This document shows, in pieces, positions 60,982 through 64,000 of a stretch of 64,000 nucleotides of DNA. The stretch comes from DASYDU01 sp050248495. Lineage in GTDB: Bacteria; Planctomycetota; Planctomycetia; Pirellulales; Lacipirellulaceae. The position numbers and the translations under genes were made by a program. Location of the stretch: positions 1 to 64,000 of the forward strand of contig JBFWSG010000024.1 of assembly GCA_050248495.1 (NCBI GenBank), in the 5' to 3' direction. The notes beneath the pieces were generated by a model. That model searched no databases. It saw only the letters and a list, made by a program, of their open reading frames with translations, and was not told the DNA's origin. Every line of letters starts with the position of its first letter. Position 1 is the stretch's first letter.

Positions 60982-61313
60982 GCCAGAAAGCTCCGAATCG
61001 CGCTACCCGTGTCGCCAAACACTTCGAACCGTGTGCCCACGCCGGTCAACTTCAGCACTTCGCTGCAAAGGTGGCCGGGGTTGGCGAGTTTCATCGCGCC
61101 GCCCAGCCGCTGGCATTCCTCGTGGGTGTCCAGCAGTAGTTCCAAGCCCGCGCTGTCCATGACCGCCACACCTTGCAAATCGAGCACCACCCGCGGTTGC
61201 CCCCGTTTCAAGCAAATCTCCAACACTCCCGACAGCTCGGAGACGTGCTCGCCGCTGATGCGGTCGCCGCCTCCCACGACGTCGATCGCGCCTTGTCGTT
61301 TGTGTTGGAACAT
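60978..61313 (-). CDS. STAS-domain anti-sigma-factor-antagonist-like protein
   Basis: The 111-residue single STAS domain has QPRVVLDLQGVAVMDSAGLE, with S54 in the phosphorylated DSAGL position of SpoIIAA-like proteins. It would relay phosphorylation to a partner, perhaps regulating the secretion machine. The frame upstream of ATG 61313 is repeat sequence. It overlaps the GspE gene by 4 bp, so it is part of the operon. Confidence 0.88.
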   Translation of the reverse strand: MFQHKRQGAIDVVGGGDRISGEHVSELSGVLEICLKRGQPRVVLDLQGVAVMDSAGLELLLDTHEECQRLGGAMKLANPGHLCSEVLKLTGVGTRFEVFGDTGSAIRSFLA

Positions 61314-61320
61314 GGGGGTA

Positions 61321-61353
61321 AGTCGTCAGTGGTCAGTCGTTGGTTGTCAGTTG
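61321..61353. repeat. GTCAGT tandem repeat, single array
   Basis: AGTCGTCAGTGGTCAGTCGT...GTCAG. It is the same unit as the array at 39270-39338. It sits in the 59-bp gap between the histidine kinase gene and the STAS gene, inside the operon. Confidence 0.7.
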
Positions 61354-61372
61354 CATTTGAGAGTGCGTCGCG

Positions 61373-63220
61373 TTAGCCGAGTGGTAGCACCACCTGGAAC
61401 GTGCTGCCTTTGTCGATTTCGCTTTCCACGGATACGCGGCCGCCGTGCAGGCGTATCACTTCCTGCACCAGTGCCAGGCCCAGGCCGGTGCCTTTCTGTT
61501 CCTGCACCCGTGGATCGTCGCTGCGGAAGAACTTGTCGAACACCTTCGGCAATTCGTTCTCCGCGATGCCGACGCCGGTGTCTTCCACGTCGATCTCCAG
61601 GTTCTGATCCGTTGCATGGACGCGGAACGCGACGCGGCCGCCGGACGGCGTGTACTTGACCGCGTTGCCCAGCAGATTCACCAACACCGTGGCGATCTTG
61701 TCCTTGTCGATCCGCGGCTCGGGCAGCTTCTCGGCGATCGACACTTCGAAGGTGAGCCGCTTCTCGTCGATCTGCGGTTTGACCTTGGCGATCACTTCCT
61801 TGAGCATGCGATGCAGGTCGGTAACCAGCTTGTTGAGCGAGAGCGAGCCGACTTCCATGCTGCTCACGCTGAGCAAATCGTCCACGAACCGTGCCAGCCG
61901 CGTCGCTTCGGCGTTGATCGTGTTCAAGAACTGCTTCTGCTGCTCGACGTCGATCATGTCGGCCAGGGCCAATGTTTCGGCGTAGGCTTTGATGTTCGCC
62001 AGCGGCGTCCGCAGCTCGTGCGTGGCGGTGTCGACGAACGAATCGCGCATCTCTTCGGCCAGCTTCTGCTGCGTGACGTCCCGGATGATCCAGACGTGGC
62101 ACTCGTGATGCACACCGCCCACGATGCAGATCGGGTGGCGGGCGACGCGGACGACGCGGCGCTGGCCGTCCTCCACGCGGGAAAGCTCCGTGACGACTGG
62201 CCGGTCCTTGCTCTCCGCCGACAGCAGCGCGTCGTTCGCGGTGAGCTGCCAGTTCTCGATCAAGAGGTCGGTCATCTTGGGCGCGCTGCCGGGTCCGTAG
62301 TTGGACTCGCTCGCGCCGACGATGTCCTTCATGCCGAGAATGGCCGCCATCGGCAGATTAGTGTACGTGAGCTGCCCGACGGCATCGGTCGTGGCCACGC
62401 CGTCGGGAATACTGTTGAGCACCCCGTCCAGCCGGCCCTGCCGGCCCTTGGCGAGCGACTGCTGAATCTGCTGTCCCAGTTCGCCCCCCTGGCCGCCCGC
62501 TGTCCGCTGCCGGACCACGCGATTCCAACCCATCGCCGCGGCGCCTACGCCCGTTACCGGGGCGAGCTCGCAGCTCTCGACCGACGGGCTCATCGCCACG
62601 CGCGACAGCTGTTGTTCGATGTCCGCAACGGGGCGAACCATTCGGTTCAAGAGCACGGCGCCGACGACCATGCAGCCGGCCGGACCGAGGATCGCCAGCG
62701 GAGCGTGGTGGGCCGCGCTCGACAAATAGGTCCACAGGCTGGGCTGTGCGACGCCCAGCACCAGGGTGCCAAACGACTTGTCGCCGGCTTCGAGCGGCGT
62801 GCGATACTCATCGATCAGCAGCCCGTGGGGGTCGGTGTATTCGAGCCGCAGCGTGTCGCCCCATTGCTCGCTGCTGCCTTCCTGCTCTGCGGCCTGCTTG
62901 CCAACGAGCGCCGGATCCGAATGGGCGACATAAATCCCCGTCTTCGACAGCACCGCGGTGTAGAGCGCGTTCGATTGCGATTTCACCTCCTGCATCAACG
63001 GCTGCAATTGGGAATCGCCATGGCGCATGTACTCGCGGGTAAGCCGCGACGAGGCACGACCCAGCGATCGCAAGCTGGCGCTTTCGCTGCGCGTCTGATT
63101 GACCGACCGCGCCACGTAAAACGCACCGGCGGCGAGCCAGACGACTGCCGTCAAGCCGAACAGCAGGAAATAGGCCGTCACCCGGCGCGGCAAGCGAAGT
63201 GTTAGTGCAGGCTGGGTCAT
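61373..63220 (-). CDS. Membrane histidine kinase of the pilus operon
   Basis: The 615-residue kinase has two membrane helices (VTAYFLLFGLTAVVWLAAGAF; APLAILGPAGCMVVGAVLLN) around a periplasmic sensor (residues about 35-180). A HAMP-like linker and a PAS domain follow (LDGVLNSIPDGVATTDAVGQ), then HisKA (DTATHELRTPLANIKAYAET, with the phospho-acceptor H) and HATPase (VLVNLLGNAVKYTPSGGRVA; DTGVGIAENELPKVFDKFFR; GTGLGLALVQEV). Its probable partner is the response regulator encoded just upstream at 63262-63651 (41-bp gap). It would control the pilus or T2SS operon or its activity. Confidence 0.9.
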   Translation of the reverse strand: MTQPALTLRLPRRVTAYFLLFGLTAVVWLAAGAFYVARSVNQTRSESASLRSLGRASSRLTREYMRHGDSQLQPLMQEVKSQSNALYTAVLSKTGIYVAHSDPALVGKQAAEQEGSSEQWGDTLRLEYTDPHGLLIDEYRTPLEAGDKSFGTLVLGVAQPSLWTYLSSAAHHAPLAILGPAGCMVVGAVLLNRMVRPVADIEQQLSRVAMSPSVESCELAPVTGVGAAAMGWNRVVRQRTAGGQGGELGQQIQQSLAKGRQGRLDGVLNSIPDGVATTDAVGQLTYTNLPMAAILGMKDIVGASESNYGPGSAPKMTDLLIENWQLTANDALLSAESKDRPVVTELSRVEDGQRRVVRVARHPICIVGGVHHECHVWIIRDVTQQKLAEEMRDSFVDTATHELRTPLANIKAYAETLALADMIDVEQQKQFLNTINAEATRLARFVDDLLSVSSMEVGSLSLNKLVTDLHRMLKEVIAKVKPQIDEKRLTFEVSIAEKLPEPRIDKDKIATVLVNLLGNAVKYTPSGGRVAFRVHATDQNLEIDVEDTGVGIAENELPKVFDKFFRSDDPRVQEQKGTGLGLALVQEVIRLHGGRVSVESEIDKGSTFQVVLPLG

Positions 63221-63261
63221 TCGGATTCCGTTCCGAGCCGAGTTGTGACGAGTACGTGCCG

Positions 63262-63651
63262 CTAGCCGACTTTCGAGGCAAGCGACTCTTCTATGCAAGT
63301 CAGTAGTTCGCTGGGGCTGAAAGGCTTGGGCAGTGCCGCCGACATGCCCAGCCGCTGACGCAGCTTGGCGACGTCGATCTCCATGCACTTAGCCGTGAGC
63401 AAAATGAACGGCGTGTGGACGTGATCGGGCATCTCGCGGATGTGCTCGCAGAGCTGGATGCCCGTCATCTTGGGCATCTGCTGATCGGAGAGCACCAGGT
63501 CGTAGCGACCGCGCTGCAAGGCATCGATCGCTTCGCGCCCGTTGCTCACAGCGGTGACCTGGTAACCGGCCCGCGTGAGGTTGAAGCAAATCACACCCGA
63601 GAGCGCGACGTTGTCTTCGACCAGCAGGATTTTGCCTTTGTCGCCGCTCAT
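63262..63651 (-). CDS. Single-domain response regulator (CheY-like)
   Basis: The 129-residue receiver domain has the acidic pair E12-D13 (LLVEDN), phospho-acceptor D56 (VLSDQQMP), T86 (LLTAK) and K109 (LPKPF). There is no output domain, so it works by binding a partner or as a phosphorelay step. It lies upstream of the kinase gene. The ATG at 63651 is chosen because the REC domain begins there; a longer frame extends to 63699. Confidence 0.92.
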   Translation of the reverse strand: MSGDKGKILLVEDNVALSGVICFNLTRAGYQVTAVSNGREAIDALQRGRYDLVLSDQQMPKMTGIQLCEHIREMPDHVHTPFILLTAKCMEIDVAKLRQRLGMSAALPKPFSPSELLTCIEESLASKVG

Positions 63652-63850
63652 CTCAAATTCTCGTCCTTGGTCCGTCGTTCGGGTGCTAGCACAACGCAAC
63701 GCCGAAAAACTCTAGTTCTCCAAAACACGTTTATCGGCCGAGGTCGCCCGCAATCTTTTGGTAATCGGAACAATCAACCCAGTCACTATGTCGCCCGTAA
63801 GTTGTTCGATCGACGCAATTCATGCATCTTGAATGCATTCACTGCATTCA

Positions 63851-64000
63851 TTAGTAGGTGTTGTAGGCGACCGGTGTGTCGCTGTTGTCCGAATCGGAAG
63901 AGTTCACGATGAATTCGCCAGTTTGGTAGTCGTATCGCCAGCCGGTCGTAGCGCCCGCGTTCACCCCAAGTGGCGTTACGCCAGCATTGGTCACGTCAAC
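63851..64000 (-). CDS. Pseudopilin-like protein, C-terminal part (cut by window edge)
   Basis: Reading on the minus strand to TAA at 63851-63853, the visible 49 residues include TTGWRYDYQTGEFIVNSSDS and end in TPVAYNTY. TGWxYdxxTGxfxxNs is a recurring C-terminal pattern of type II secretion pseudopilins (GspG/H-like) in this phylum. The N-terminus with the prepilin leader lies beyond 64000. It is the gene upstream of the response regulator, on the same strand, with 200 bp between, and fits as a pilin subunit of the machine. Confidence 0.7.
   Translation of the reverse strand, partial: VDVTNAGVTPLGVNAGATTGWRYDYQTGEFIVNSSDSDNSDTPVAYNTY

Overview
The window looks like a scaffold from a planctomycete (Planctomycetota, probably Pirellulales-like). 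The pointers are DUF1559-type pseudopilins, PEP-CTERM surface proteins (one with a dockerin-like stretch), a YTV-type cysteine-rich wall protein, a MoxR/DUF58/BatA/DUF4159 module, an acidic N-terminal extension on the primary-type sigma factor, and a PilM-N-O-P/secretin operon. No rRNA, tRNA or CRISPR array was seen. A 100-N gap at 10469-10568 is flanked by an exact 127-bp duplication, so the sequence is a draft assembly and the gap is probably artificial.

Layout. 1-860: tail of an IS630-like transposase and a ParDE-type toxin-antitoxin (TA) pair behind a strong sigma70-like promoter. 858-3330: bioD, a divergent aroE-like gene and a membrane protein. 3340-7432 (minus strand): a cobalamin riboswitch followed by a pseudopilin and three PEP-CTERM proteins; this is the most unusual regulatory unit in the window. 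7545-17554: GH95 alpha-L-fucosidase, a DEDDh exonuclease broken by the assembly gap, a HAD phosphatase, a TiaS-like DDTD protein, another pseudopilin, a TSUP exporter and a B12-binding radical SAM enzyme. 17612-26555: RpoD-like sigma factor, a translationally coupled pair of dynamin/Era-like GTPases, an oxidoreductase and a PIN-domain TA pair running into a methyltransferase.

26566-35805: MoxR, DUF58, BatA-like and VWA/GATase-like proteins on the minus strand, with a divergent DUF4159 protein. The gaps carry nested inverted arrays of short repeats. 35967-45896: an LptD-like outer-membrane protein, rpiB, a trypsin-like protease/NUC1 nuclease fusion that resembles a suicide or defence effector, moaB and HEAT-repeat and membrane proteins. 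45918-52531: a BRCT-MerR-TPR fusion, the YTV-like wall protein, a TA module whose toxin is broken by one base, lplA, a further ParE-type TA pair and an overlooked 46-codon gene.

52571-64000 (minus strand): a long type IV pilus/type II secretion operon. Its order is pseudopilin (cut by the window edge), response regulator, histidine kinase, STAS protein, GspE/PilB ATPase, GspF/PilC, small periplasmic protein, PilM, PilN, PilO, PilP-like and secretin, many joined by 4-base overlaps. Pseudopilins elsewhere in the window are plausible substrates of this machine.
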